Below are positions 1 to 5,949 of a DNA stretch of 11,765 nucleotides, one piece after another. The stretch lies in NCBI GenBank assembly GCA_025458665.1, contig JALOSG010000070.1, forward strand, positions 1 through 11,765, given 5' to 3'. The notes under the pieces were generated by a model. That model saw only the letters and a list, made by a program, of their open reading frames with translations, did no database searches and was not told the origin of the DNA. Origin of the DNA: Serpentinimonas sp. (GTDB lineage: Bacteria; Pseudomonadota; Gammaproteobacteria; Burkholderiales; Burkholderiaceae_C). Position numbers and translations under genes: made by a program. Numbering within the stretch: position 1 is the stretch's first letter; the number at the start of each line of letters is the position of its first letter.

Positions 1-586
1 CGTCGTTCTGCGTGACGCCGTAGGCGGAAAAGCCCATTTTGGAGGCCGCCGCTTCGCGCTTCATGTCGGCTTCGGCCTCGATGATGCGCGCCGGGTTGCC
101 CACCGCCGTAGCCCCTGCAGGCACTGGTTTGGTCACCACCGCGTTGCTGCCCACGCGCGCGCCGTCGCCCACCGTGAAGCCGCCCAGCACCTTGGCACCC
201 GCGCCCACCACCACATTGGCGCCCAGCGTGGGGTGGCGCTTCTCGCCCTTGTACAGCGAGGTGCCGCCCAGCGTGACACCGTGGTAGATGGTGCAACCGT
301 CGCCTATTTCGGCGGTTTCGCCAATCACCACGCCCATGCCGTGGTCGATGAACACCCGCTCGCCGAGCTTGGCACCGGGGTGGATTTCGATGCCGGTGAG
401 CCAGCGGTTCCAGTGCGATATGTAGCGCCCCAGCCATTTGAACCCACCATTCCAGCAGGCGTGCGCCATGCGGTGCAGCACCACCGCATGCAGGCCCGGG
501 TAGCAGGTCAGCACCTCCCAGCGTGAACGCGCCGCTGGGTCGCGCTCCAGGATGCAATCGATATCGGTCTTGATGCGGGAGAACAT
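1..586 (-). CDS. cysE: Serine O-acetyltransferase (partial, 3' end beyond window)
   Basis: The enzyme transfers acetyl from acetyl-CoA to L-serine, giving O-acetylserine for cysteine synthesis in the cytoplasm. Reading from the ATG at 586 gives a start MFSRIKTDIDCILERDP, matching the short CysE form, which lacks much of the N-terminal helical domain of the E. coli enzyme. About 195 residues are visible. The left-handed beta-helix hexapeptide region runs from about residue 70 on. It includes FIDHGMGVVIGETAEIGD, where the Asp-His pair near residues 81-82 corresponds to the catalytic dyad of the family. HGVTLGGT, the RHP motif and PVPAGATAVGNPARI follow. The frame stays open to base 1, so the C-terminal tail is missing. 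It lies 47 bp downstream of trmJ on the same strand and may be co-transcribed with it. I see no strong ribosome binding site before the start. The family call is very secure. Confidence 0.95.
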   Translation of the reverse strand, partial: MFSRIKTDIDCILERDPAARSRWEVLTCYPGLHAVVLHRMAHACWNGGFKWLGRYISHWNRWLTGIEIHPGAKLGERVFIDHGMGVVIGETAEIGDGCTIYHGVTLGGTSLYKGEKRHPTLGANVVVGAGAKVLGGFTVGDGARVGSNAVVTKPVPAGATAVGNPARIIEAEADMKREAAASKMGFSAYGVTQND

Positions 587-633
587 GCGTGCAGGGCTGA
601 GGGCGGGGTTCGGAACACTCCGGGCCGTAGAGT

Positions 634-1479
634 CTAGCGCCTGGCGCGCGCGGCGGTTTGCAGCATGGCGCGGGCAACACCTCTGAGGATATGGACTTCC
701 TCCGCGCTGGGCGCTGCGCGGTTGATGAGCTGGTTCAGGCGTGGCATGAGCTTGCGTGGGGCCGCGGGGTCGAGGAAGTCCACGGCCAACAGCGCTTCTT
801 GCCAATGCTGCAGCAAGCCGGCAATGGCCTGGGCGTCGGCGGGACTGGCAACTCCCGGTACCGCAGGCTCTGCGTGTGGCGCTCCAAAACCACCCAGCGC
901 CTCCCGCCATTCGTAGGCAATCAGCTGCACGGCGGCGGCCAGGTTCAGGGAACCGTAGTCGGGGGCGGTGGGAATGCTCAGCGCCACGTGGCAGCGGTAC
1001 ACGTCCTCGTTGCGCATGCCAAAACGTTCGGAGCCAAACAGGAAAGCCACCCCCATGGGAGGCGCCGCTGGCGCTTCGGCACCATGGAGCGTGCCACCGG
1101 CGGTGCTGGCCAGACCAGCGGCCTGCCACTGCGGCATCTGCTGCGCAAAATATGCCCTCGGGCTGAACGTGGGCGGCCCGAAGTCGCGCGGGGTCATGGC
1201 CGTGGCACACAGATGCGACACGCCTTCCAGCGCCTCCTCCAGGGTGTCCACCACCCGGGCCTGCTGCAGCACATCGGTGGCGCCGCTGGCCCGGGCCACG
1301 GTTTCTTCCAGGGCAAGCACATCGGGCCAGCGCGGGCGCACCAGCACCAGATCGGCAAACCCCATGACCTTCATGGCCCGTGCCACGGCACCCACATTGC
1401 CCGCGTGGCTGGTCTCAATGAGGATGAATCGTGTGAGCAAGGCTACAACTCCGGAGACCGGCCCCGTTAAAATGCCCAT
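634..1479 (-). CDS. trmJ: tRNA (cytidine/uridine-2'-O-)-methyltransferase TrmJ
   Basis: This is a SPOUT-class methyltransferase that 2'-O-methylates position 32 of the tRNA anticodon loop using S-adenosylmethionine. The SpoU-type N-terminus TRFILIETSHAGNVGAVARAM is at residues 16-36 as counted from the ATG at 1479. The C-terminal knot that binds the methyl donor is seen as FLFGSERFGMRNEDVYRC (146-163) and IPTAPDYGSLNLAAAVQLIAYE (169-190). A family-typical helical extension follows to residue 281. The start is uncertain. The ATG at 1479 adds about 13 unusual residues, whereas a TTG at 1440 has GGAG eight bases upstream and gives an N-terminus of the usual length. It is divergent from suhB and sits upstream of cysE on the same strand, an order common in Burkholderiales. 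Confidence 0.93.
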   Translation of the reverse strand: MGILTGPVSGVVALLTRFILIETSHAGNVGAVARAMKVMGFADLVLVRPRWPDVLALEETVARASGATDVLQQARVVDTLEEALEGVSHLCATAMTPRDFGPPTFSPRAYFAQQMPQWQAAGLASTAGGTLHGAEAPAAPPMGVAFLFGSERFGMRNEDVYRCHVALSIPTAPDYGSLNLAAAVQLIAYEWREALGGFGAPHAEPAVPGVASPADAQAIAGLLQHWQEALLAVDFLDPAAPRKLMPRLNQLINRAAPSAEEVHILRGVARAMLQTAARARR

Positions 1480-1579
1480 ATTGTCGCTTTACCGGGCTGC
1501 CACAGGCTGCCACGGCTGGGGCGGACCGCACCTGCACCGCCACCATCGCGTGGCTCCTCCGCCGTTCTTCCTACAAGCT
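1480..1579. promoter_or_regulatory. Divergent trmJ/suhB intergenic region
   Basis: A 100-bp gap between the ATG of trmJ and the ATG of suhB must carry the promoters for both strands. It contains a perfect 9-base direct repeat GGCTGCCAC in two copies with a 10-bp period (1495-1503 and 1505-1513), followed by a third partial GGCTG. A short AT-rich patch around 1466-1490 is the only plausible -10 region for trmJ. I could not identify a convincing -35/-10 pair on either strand, so the promoter role is inferred from gene layout alone. Confidence 0.35.
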
Positions 1580-2557
1580 ATGACCTCCGCACACCTCCAC
1601 CCCATGCTCAACGTGGCCATCAAGGCCGCCCGTGCCGCCGGCACCATCATCAACCGCGCGGCGCTCGACGTGGAGTCGGTGCGGGTATCGGTCAAGCAAA
1701 CCAACGATTTCGTCACCGAGATCGACCAGGCCGCCGAAGCCGCCATCATCGAAACCCTGCACGCCGCCTACCCCGACCACGGCATCTGGGCAGAAGAATC
1801 GGGCCGCCAGACCGGGCGCGGGCCCGGCAAGAAGTTCGTCTGGATCATCGACCCGCTCGATGGCACCACCAACTTCATCCACGGCTTCCCGGTGTACTGC
1901 GTGAGCATTGCGCTCATGGTGGACGGCAAGATGGAACAGGCGGTGATTTACGACCCCACCCGCAACGACCTGTTCTGCGCCACGCGCGGCCGCGGCGCCT
2001 ACCTGAACGACCGGCGCATCCGCGTCGCCAAGCGCACCACCCTGCGCGAATGCCTCATCAGCACCGGCTTTCCCTTCCGCCCCGGTGACCAGTTCCAGAC
2101 CTACCTGCAGATGTTTGCCGACGTGATGCCGCGCGTCGCTGGTGTGCGCCGCCCGGGTTCTGCCGCCCTCGATCTGGCTTACCTGGCCGCTGGCTTCACC
2201 GATGGCTTTTTCGAAACCGGTCTGAGCCCCTGGGACGTGGCCGCAGGCTCCCTGCTGGTGACCGAGGCCGGTGGCCTGATTGGCAACCTGACCGGCGAGG
2301 CCGAGTTCCTGGAACAGCGCGAATGCCTGGCCGGCAACCCGCGCATTTACGGCCAGCTGGCCGCGGTGCTGGGCAAGTACAGCAAGTTCGCATCGGCGGG
2401 AGACAAGGCCGCCGTGCGCCAGGCACGCGCCGGCAAGGGCGCCAGCTCCACATTGAGCCGCCCTGGCCACACCGAGGAAGACACCGCAGAGACTCCTTCA
2501 GGCGCCACCCCGGATCACACCGACGGCCCTTCCAGCGAAGGTGGAGCCGAGCGCTGA
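1580..2557 (+). CDS. suhB: Inositol-1-monophosphatase family protein SuhB
   Basis: This is a metal-dependent phosphatase of the inositol monophosphatase family. In bacteria SuhB also acts as a factor in ribosomal RNA antitermination and ribosome maturation. Metal-site motifs are complete: WAEESG at residues 70-75 (Glu72/73), WIIDPLDGTTNF at 88-99 (Asp91, Asp94), and WDVAAGSLLVTEAGG at 218-232 (Asp219). The start MTSAHLHPMLNVAIKAARAAG fits the family; upstream in-frame codons give non-family sequence antisense to trmJ. At 325 residues it is longer than the usual roughly 265-270. Everything after about residue 270 is a hydrophilic tail rich in Ala, Gly, Ser, Thr, Asp and Glu, likely disordered. 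The following PilZ gene starts 37 bp after the stop, or overlaps it if a GTG start is used. Confidence 0.95.
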   Translation: MTSAHLHPMLNVAIKAARAAGTIINRAALDVESVRVSVKQTNDFVTEIDQAAEAAIIETLHAAYPDHGIWAEESGRQTGRGPGKKFVWIIDPLDGTTNFIHGFPVYCVSIALMVDGKMEQAVIYDPTRNDLFCATRGRGAYLNDRRIRVAKRTTLRECLISTGFPFRPGDQFQTYLQMFADVMPRVAGVRRPGSAALDLAYLAAGFTDGFFETGLSPWDVAAGSLLVTEAGGLIGNLTGEAEFLEQRECLAGNPRIYGQLAAVLGKYSKFASAGDKAAVRQARAGKGASSTLSRPGHTEEDTAETPSGATPDHTDGPSSEGGAER

Positions 2558-2594
2558 TCGGACACCCCAACACCCTGAAGCGTATCCACCCACC

Positions 2595-3350
2595 ATGGAC
2601 GCACTATCCCTGCCCCCAGCCGAAAGCCCCTACTGGATACACTCTTCCGCCGAAATCAGACAGATCTTCCGGCAGTTGGCCAAACGGTCTGAGAAGGTCA
2701 CGCTGTGGGCGTCCGCCGAGCAGTTCCAGGTGTCCCTGGTGCTGGATATGCGCTCCGACGGCACGCTGGTGCTGGATGTGGCGGTGGACGCATCACTCAA
2801 TGCCCGTCTGGTTGTGGCCCCGAAGGTCTGGCTGACCGGCAGCCTCGACCGGGTGGACCTGAAATGCGAACTCGGCGGCATGGTGGCGGGTAGCTTCGAC
2901 GGTGGCCCCGCTCTGCTGGCCCGGTTGCCTGCAAGGCTGCACAAGTTGCAGCGCCGTGAGTTCTTCCGGGTCCCGGTACCCCTGGGTGAGCCGGTGTTCT
3001 GCCAGTTGCCTGCTCCAACCGGCACACAGGGACCCAGCGCCTCCGGCCGTCCCCTGGTGGCACAATTGGTGGACATTTCCCTCGGAGGCATATGCCTTCT
3101 TGAGCCGCTGGGCCTTGCGGTGCCACCGAGCACGGGATTGTTGTTTCAGGGTTGCCATATGGACCTCCCAGGGGAGGGCCGCCTGGGCTTTGACCTCCGT
3201 GTACAGCACGTCTTCCAGACCACCCTGCGCCAGGGGACCGTGAGTCGCCGGATGGGCTGCGCTTTCGTGGCGCTTCCCAGCGCCACCGAGGCGGCGATCC
3301 AGCGTTACATCCACCGGCTGGAGATAGACCGGCGCGCCCTGGTGGGCTGA
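2595..3350 (+). CDS. ycgR: PilZ-domain c-di-GMP receptor, YcgR-type flagellar brake
   Basis: YcgR-type proteins bind cyclic di-GMP and slow the flagellar motor. From the ATG at 2595 the product is 251 residues, near the family size (E. coli YcgR is about 244). The N-terminal YcgR domain covers about residues 10-115. The PilZ domain follows, with the ligand-binding RxxxR-type motif QRREFFRV (119-126; Arg120, Arg121, Arg125) and DISLGG (160-165), and ends with the beta strand around GCAFVAL. A GTG at 2541 would add 18 residues and overlap the suhB end, but those residues do not look conserved and its Shine-Dalgarno spacing is poor. The ATG has only a weak GAAG upstream, so the start is not settled. 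No flagellar genes are visible in the window. The PilZ domain is certain; the flagellar-brake assignment is by overall architecture. Confidence 0.85.
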   Translation: MDALSLPPAESPYWIHSSAEIRQIFRQLAKRSEKVTLWASAEQFQVSLVLDMRSDGTLVLDVAVDASLNARLVVAPKVWLTGSLDRVDLKCELGGMVAGSFDGGPALLARLPARLHKLQRREFFRVPVPLGEPVFCQLPAPTGTQGPSASGRPLVAQLVDISLGGICLLEPLGLAVPPSTGLLFQGCHMDLPGEGRLGFDLRVQHVFQTTLRQGTVSRRMGCAFVALPSATEAAIQRYIHRLEIDRRALVG

Positions 3351-3361
3351 CAGGCGCCAGT

Positions 3362-3390
3362 TTGTAACCGTGTGTTCGAGGGCGTAAAAG
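3362..3390 (+). promoter_or_regulatory. Possible promoter of the HiPIP gene
   Basis: In the 133-bp gap between the PilZ gene and the HiPIP gene there is a TTGTAA (3362-3367) and, 17 bp later, a TAAAAG (3385-3390). Each matches four of six positions of the sigma-70 -35 and -10 consensus. This would leave a leader of about 90 bases. The rest of the gap (3391-3470) shows no PpsR-type TGT-N12-ACA box. Weak by eye; start-site mapping would decide it. Confidence 0.25.
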
Positions 3391-3483
3391 ACCGACCGAT
3401 TTGGTAAAGGTCGCTCTGTGGCCCCCCGCGGAGCCTGCTGCCGTGATAGCCTGCAAACCCTAACAACACCACGAGGCACAACC

Positions 3484-3801
3484 ATGTCAGATTCCACACG
3501 TCGGATTTTCTTCAAGCAAGTCGCCGCCACCGGCTCGGTGCTGCTGGCCGGTTCGGCCATGGCGCAGGCGGGCGGTCTGGTGGACGAAAAATCCGCCCAG
3601 GCCGTGGCCCTGGGCTACAAGGCCGACACCACCAAGGTGGACAAAGCCAAGTACCCCAAGCACACCAACGACCAGAAGTGCACCAACTGCCAGTTGTTCG
3701 CAGGCAAGCCCACCGATGCAGCAGGCGGCTGTCCGCTGTTCGCGGGCAAGCAGGTGGCAGGCCCGGGCTGGTGCTCTGCCTGGGTGAAGAAAGCGGGCTG
3801 A
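3484..3801 (+). CDS. hip: High-potential iron-sulfur protein (HiPIP), Tat-exported
   Basis: This is a small periplasmic [4Fe-4S] electron carrier. In several purple betaproteobacteria HiPIP reduces the reaction-centre cytochrome, and it can also feed terminal oxidases. The product has 105 residues. The N-terminus STRRIFFKQVAATG carries the twin-arginine motif, followed by a hydrophobic stretch and a likely cleavage after AMA near residue 27. The mature part has the four cluster ligands Cys66, Cys69, Cys83 and Cys97 in the CxxC...C...C pattern. It also has the conserved GY at 44-45, equivalent to the tyrosine that covers the cluster, and the C-terminal GPGWCSAW. GAGG lies seven bases before the ATG, which supports this start over the upstream in-frame codons. 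It is followed by a gap rich in stem-loops and convergent with the tspO end of the bch operon. Its place next to bacteriochlorophyll genes suggests a photosynthetic role (inference). Confidence 0.96.
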   Translation: MSDSTRRIFFKQVAATGSVLLAGSAMAQAGGLVDEKSAQAVALGYKADTTKVDKAKYPKHTNDQKCTNCQLFAGKPTDAAGGCPLFAGKQVAGPGWCSAWVKKAG

Positions 3802-3853
3802 ACCCGCGGGATTGGGCACTGCCCAAGTGGCGCCGGGGTTGGGTTTCAGCCCA
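3793..3853 (+). terminator. Cluster of small stem-loops after the HiPIP gene
   Basis: Three inverted repeats follow one another. The first is GCGGG/CCCGC (3793-3797 and 3803-3807), spanning the HiPIP stop codon. The second is TTGGGC/GCCCAA (3812-3817 and 3821-3826) with a 3-base loop. The third is TGGG/CCCA (3840-3843 and 3850-3853). None has a clear T-tract. They could slow 3' exonucleases and stabilise a highly expressed short mRNA, or act together with the larger hairpin at 3869-3905 in termination. Function is inferred. Confidence 0.4.
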
Positions 3854-3868
3854 CCATGGCACACAACG

Positions 3869-3905
3869 CAACGCCGGTCCAGGCTTTACGCCCAGGCCGG
3901 CGTTG
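3869..3905. terminator. Putative bidirectional terminator hairpin between HiPIP and the bch operon end
   Basis: A perfect 9-bp stem CAACGCCGG (3869-3877) / CCGGCGTTG (3897-3905) encloses a 19-base loop. It lies just beyond the stop of the last minus-strand gene (3910) and about 70 bases beyond the HiPIP stop, so it could end transcription from both sides. Only short T-rich traces (TTGTCGTT) follow on the plus strand, so intrinsic termination is plausible but not strong. Confidence 0.5.
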
Positions 3906-3909
3906 TCGT

Positions 3910-4167
3910 TCAGTGGCGGCCCGGTGCAGCACCCAGTGCTGTCCGCAAATACGCCAGGTGGGCCACCCCAGAGAGGCTCAACCACCACAGCACCACCCAC
4001 GCTGGGCCGTGGGTCAGGGCATTCTGAAGCGCCAGCATCAGGCACAGGCCAGCCAGCACGTTGGCCGCTATGGCCCAGCGGCTGCGTGTGCGCAGCAGCC
4101 ACAGGACCTCCAGCCCGGTGATACCGATGGCCGCATACACCACCCAGAGGAGCCAGGCTTCGTCCAT
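3910..4167 (-). CDS. Small three-helix membrane protein of unknown function
   Basis: I do not recognise this 85-residue protein. The ATG at 4167 lies 8 bases after the tspO stop, so it is probably translated by coupling. A longer reading of the same frame would run back through tspO in another frame and is unlikely. Three hydrophobic segments are visible: about residues 5-25, 31-51 and 56-74. The short basic loop RTRSR (26-30) suggests that the loop between helices 1 and 2 is cytoplasmic, with the N-terminus (MDEA) outside. Tryptophans are frequent (Trp5, 8, 23, 31, 57, 61, 62). There are no cysteine clusters or enzyme motifs. As the last gene of the bchG-pucC-bchP-tspO operon, right before a hairpin, it may act in pigment, carotenoid or membrane assembly; this is position-based inference only. 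Confidence 0.7.
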   Translation of the reverse strand: MDEAWLLWVVYAAIGITGLEVLWLLRTRSRWAIAANVLAGLCLMLALQNALTHGPAWVVLWWLSLSGVAHLAYLRTALGAAPGRH

Positions 4168-4175
4168 GACCCGAT

Positions 4176-4661
4176 TCAACCGAAGGGCCCGTTCAAGGAC
4201 ACCGTGGCCGCGTTCAGCGCTGCCGCAAAGGCTATCCAGATCAGATAAGGCAACAGCAGCCAGCTGGCTTTGCGGGAGTAACGGCGCAGCACCACCATGA
4301 GCAACAGCACCGAAAGCCAGAGGAACCCCACCTCGTAGAGCGCCCAGTCGGGGCGCTGCAAGCGGAAGAACAGCAAGCTCCACAGCACATTGAGGAAACC
4401 ATTAAGGGCGAACAGCCCAATCAGCCACTCCCGGCTGGCCTGGTCGGGTGCTGCACGCCAGCCCTCTACCCCTGAGTAGGCGGCAAGCGCGAATATGAGT
4501 GTCCATGCAGGGCCAAAGGCCCAGTCAGGCGGCTTCCAGGCGGGCTGGCTGAGGGCCAGGTACCAGTCGCCAATGTCTGTCATGAGGCCGCCCAGCACGG
4601 CCACAAACAGCGCCGCTGAAGCGGCCACGAGAACGGGCTTGAGCGCGCTGACGCGCCTCAT
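4176..4661 (-). CDS. tspO: TspO/MBR family tryptophan-rich sensory protein
   Basis: TspO is a five-helix membrane protein that binds porphyrins and related ligands. In Rhodobacter sphaeroides it is an outer-membrane negative regulator of photosynthesis genes linked to oxygen and tetrapyrrole intermediates. This 161-residue protein matches the family in length and motifs: SQPAWKPPDWAFGPAWTLIF (about 38-57), ALNGFLNVLWSLLFFRLQRPDWALYE (about 89-114) and LPYLIWIAFAAALNAATVSLN (about 137-157). The ATG at 4661 overlaps the bchP stop as ATGA, indicating translational coupling to bchP, and the unknown membrane gene follows 8 bases later. Placement at the end of a bacteriochlorophyll operon suggests it senses or handles tetrapyrroles in step with pigment synthesis (inference). 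Family assignment is secure. Confidence 0.95.
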   Translation of the reverse strand: MRRVSALKPVLVAASAALFVAVLGGLMTDIGDWYLALSQPAWKPPDWAFGPAWTLIFALAAYSGVEGWRAAPDQASREWLIGLFALNGFLNVLWSLLFFRLQRPDWALYEVGFLWLSVLLLMVVLRRYSRKASWLLLPYLIWIAFAAALNAATVSLNGPFG

Positions 4662-5947
4662 ACCCTCGCAAGACCCAGCAGGTGAGCCATGTCCTTGAAG
4701 AAGATGCGCACGTGGGCCATGGGCTTTTTGCGCGTCAGCTCCTTGTTCATGTAAGACTCGAAGGTGAGTTGCTGCACATCGCGGTCTTCACAGATTTTCA
4801 CGAAGCGCTCGCGACGGCGGTCGTTGGAGTACCAGAAGGCCTGCATGACACCCAGCACCCAGAACACCGTGCCGTGGGCTTTCATGAAGCGTTTGCGGGC
4901 CAGCTTCAGTGCCTTGGGGTTGCCAGTGGAAAGACATTCATGGGCGGCCTCGGCGGCCAGTTGCCCGCCTGCCATGGCGTAGTAAATGCCTTCCCCCGAT
5001 GCCGGGGCCACCACGCCGGCGGCGTCTCCGGCCAGTACCACGTCTCGGCCGTTGTCCCAGCGCGGCAGCGGTTTCATGGGAATGGGCGCACCCTCGCGGC
5101 GCAAGGTTTCGGTATCGGCCAGGCCCGCTTCGCGGCGCAGCTTGTCCACCGCGCCGCGCAGGGAAAAACCTTTGTCGGCGCTTCCGGTGCCTATGCTCAG
5201 CGTGTCGCCGTGCGGGAACACCCAGCCGTAAAAGTCGGGCGACATGACGCCGTCGTACACCACATCGCAGCGGCTGCCGTCGTAGCCGGGCGGGGGCGAA
5301 GCGGGCTTGCGCACAATCTCGTGGTACGCAAACACGTACTTGGTGCGCTCGGCGCCGGGCACGGCCTGGCGTGCCACTTCGGAGCGCGCTCCATCGGCAC
5401 CCACCACCATGCGGGCACGCACGCGGGCGGGCACACCTTCGCTGCGGTGTTCGTGCTCGCGGCGCTGGTAATGGACCACGGCCGTGCCGTCCTCGTCGCG
5501 GGAAAGCCGCTCGAAGGTGCCCGTGCGGCGAATGGCGCCGTGCAAGACGGCCCGCTGGCGCAGCCATTCGTCGAAGTCCTGCCGGTCCACCATGCCCACG
5601 AAACCGTTGTCGATGGGGATGTCCACCCGGTTGCGGCTGGGTGAAATCATGCGGGCGGACGTAGCGCGCGCTACCAGCAGGTGGTCGGGGATATGAAAGT
5701 CTTTGATGAGACGCGGTGGAATGGCGCCGCCGCACGGCTTGATGCGCCCTGCACGGTCCAGCAGCAGCACCGAATGGCCCTGGCGCGCCAGATGCTCGGC
5801 GGCGGTGGCACCCGAAGGGCCCCCGCCTACCACCACCACGTCGAACATCTCGGTCTGCTCGGGTGAGGTATTGCTGGCGCCGTGGGCAGTGCCTTGGGTA
5901 CTGCGTACCGGACTGTCGATGGAGATATCGTTGGAACGTGCGGACAT
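4658..5947 (-). CDS. bchP: Geranylgeranyl diphosphate / geranylgeranyl-bacteriochlorophyll reductase
   Basis: This flavoprotein reduces three double bonds of the geranylgeranyl tail of bacteriochlorophyll to give phytyl, the last step of pigment synthesis. From the ATG at 5947 it is 429 residues. The FAD dinucleotide-binding motif VVVVGGGPSGATAAEHLA is at 37-54, followed by KPCGGAIPP (70-78). The second nucleotide-binding element VVGADGARSEVARQ is at 181-194, and the FAD-ribityl motif VVLAGDAAGVVAPASGEGIYYA is at 303-324. The C-terminus has the family-typical YSNDRRRERFVKICEDRDVQQLTFESYMNK. AGAGG seven bases upstream supports this start. It adds about 33 residues before the MFDVVVVGGG where many relatives begin, so an internal start at 5848 is possible. 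The gene begins 2 bases after the pucC-like stop and ends in an ATGA overlap with tspO. Confidence 0.95.
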   Translation of the reverse strand: MSARSNDISIDSPVRSTQGTAHGASNTSPEQTEMFDVVVVGGGPSGATAAEHLARQGHSVLLLDRAGRIKPCGGAIPPRLIKDFHIPDHLLVARATSARMISPSRNRVDIPIDNGFVGMVDRQDFDEWLRQRAVLHGAIRRTGTFERLSRDEDGTAVVHYQRREHEHRSEGVPARVRARMVVGADGARSEVARQAVPGAERTKYVFAYHEIVRKPASPPPGYDGSRCDVVYDGVMSPDFYGWVFPHGDTLSIGTGSADKGFSLRGAVDKLRREAGLADTETLRREGAPIPMKPLPRWDNGRDVVLAGDAAGVVAPASGEGIYYAMAGGQLAAEAAHECLSTGNPKALKLARKRFMKAHGTVFWVLGVMQAFWYSNDRRRERFVKICEDRDVQQLTFESYMNKELTRKKPMAHVRIFFKDMAHLLGLARV

Positions 5948-5949
5948 GG

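Noticed and set aside
658..1470. 270-codon plus-strand open frame opposite trmJ
   Set aside because: It is antisense to a clearly conserved TrmJ sequence. Its composition (Gly, His, Arg, Gln rich) is typical of shadow frames in high-GC DNA and shows no motif.
1495..1514. Tandem 10-bp direct repeat between trmJ and suhB as a regulator site
   Set aside because: Only two copies plus a fragment, in GC-rich sequence, with no symmetry and no clear promoter to relate it to; recorded in the region entry only.
968..1579. N-terminal extension of the suhB frame back to 968
   Set aside because: The extension is antisense to trmJ and shows no family similarity; the SuhB fold begins at the ATG at 1580.
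3910..4383. 157-codon reading of the small membrane-protein frame extending back through tspO
   Set aside because: The first 72 codons overlap tspO in another frame and look like GC-rich shadow sequence. The ATG at 4167, 8 bases after the tspO stop, gives a compact membrane protein.
4682..5644. 320-codon plus-strand open frame opposite bchP
   Set aside because: Histidine- and alanine-rich shadow of bchP with no recognisable domain; bchP motifs on the other strand are complete.
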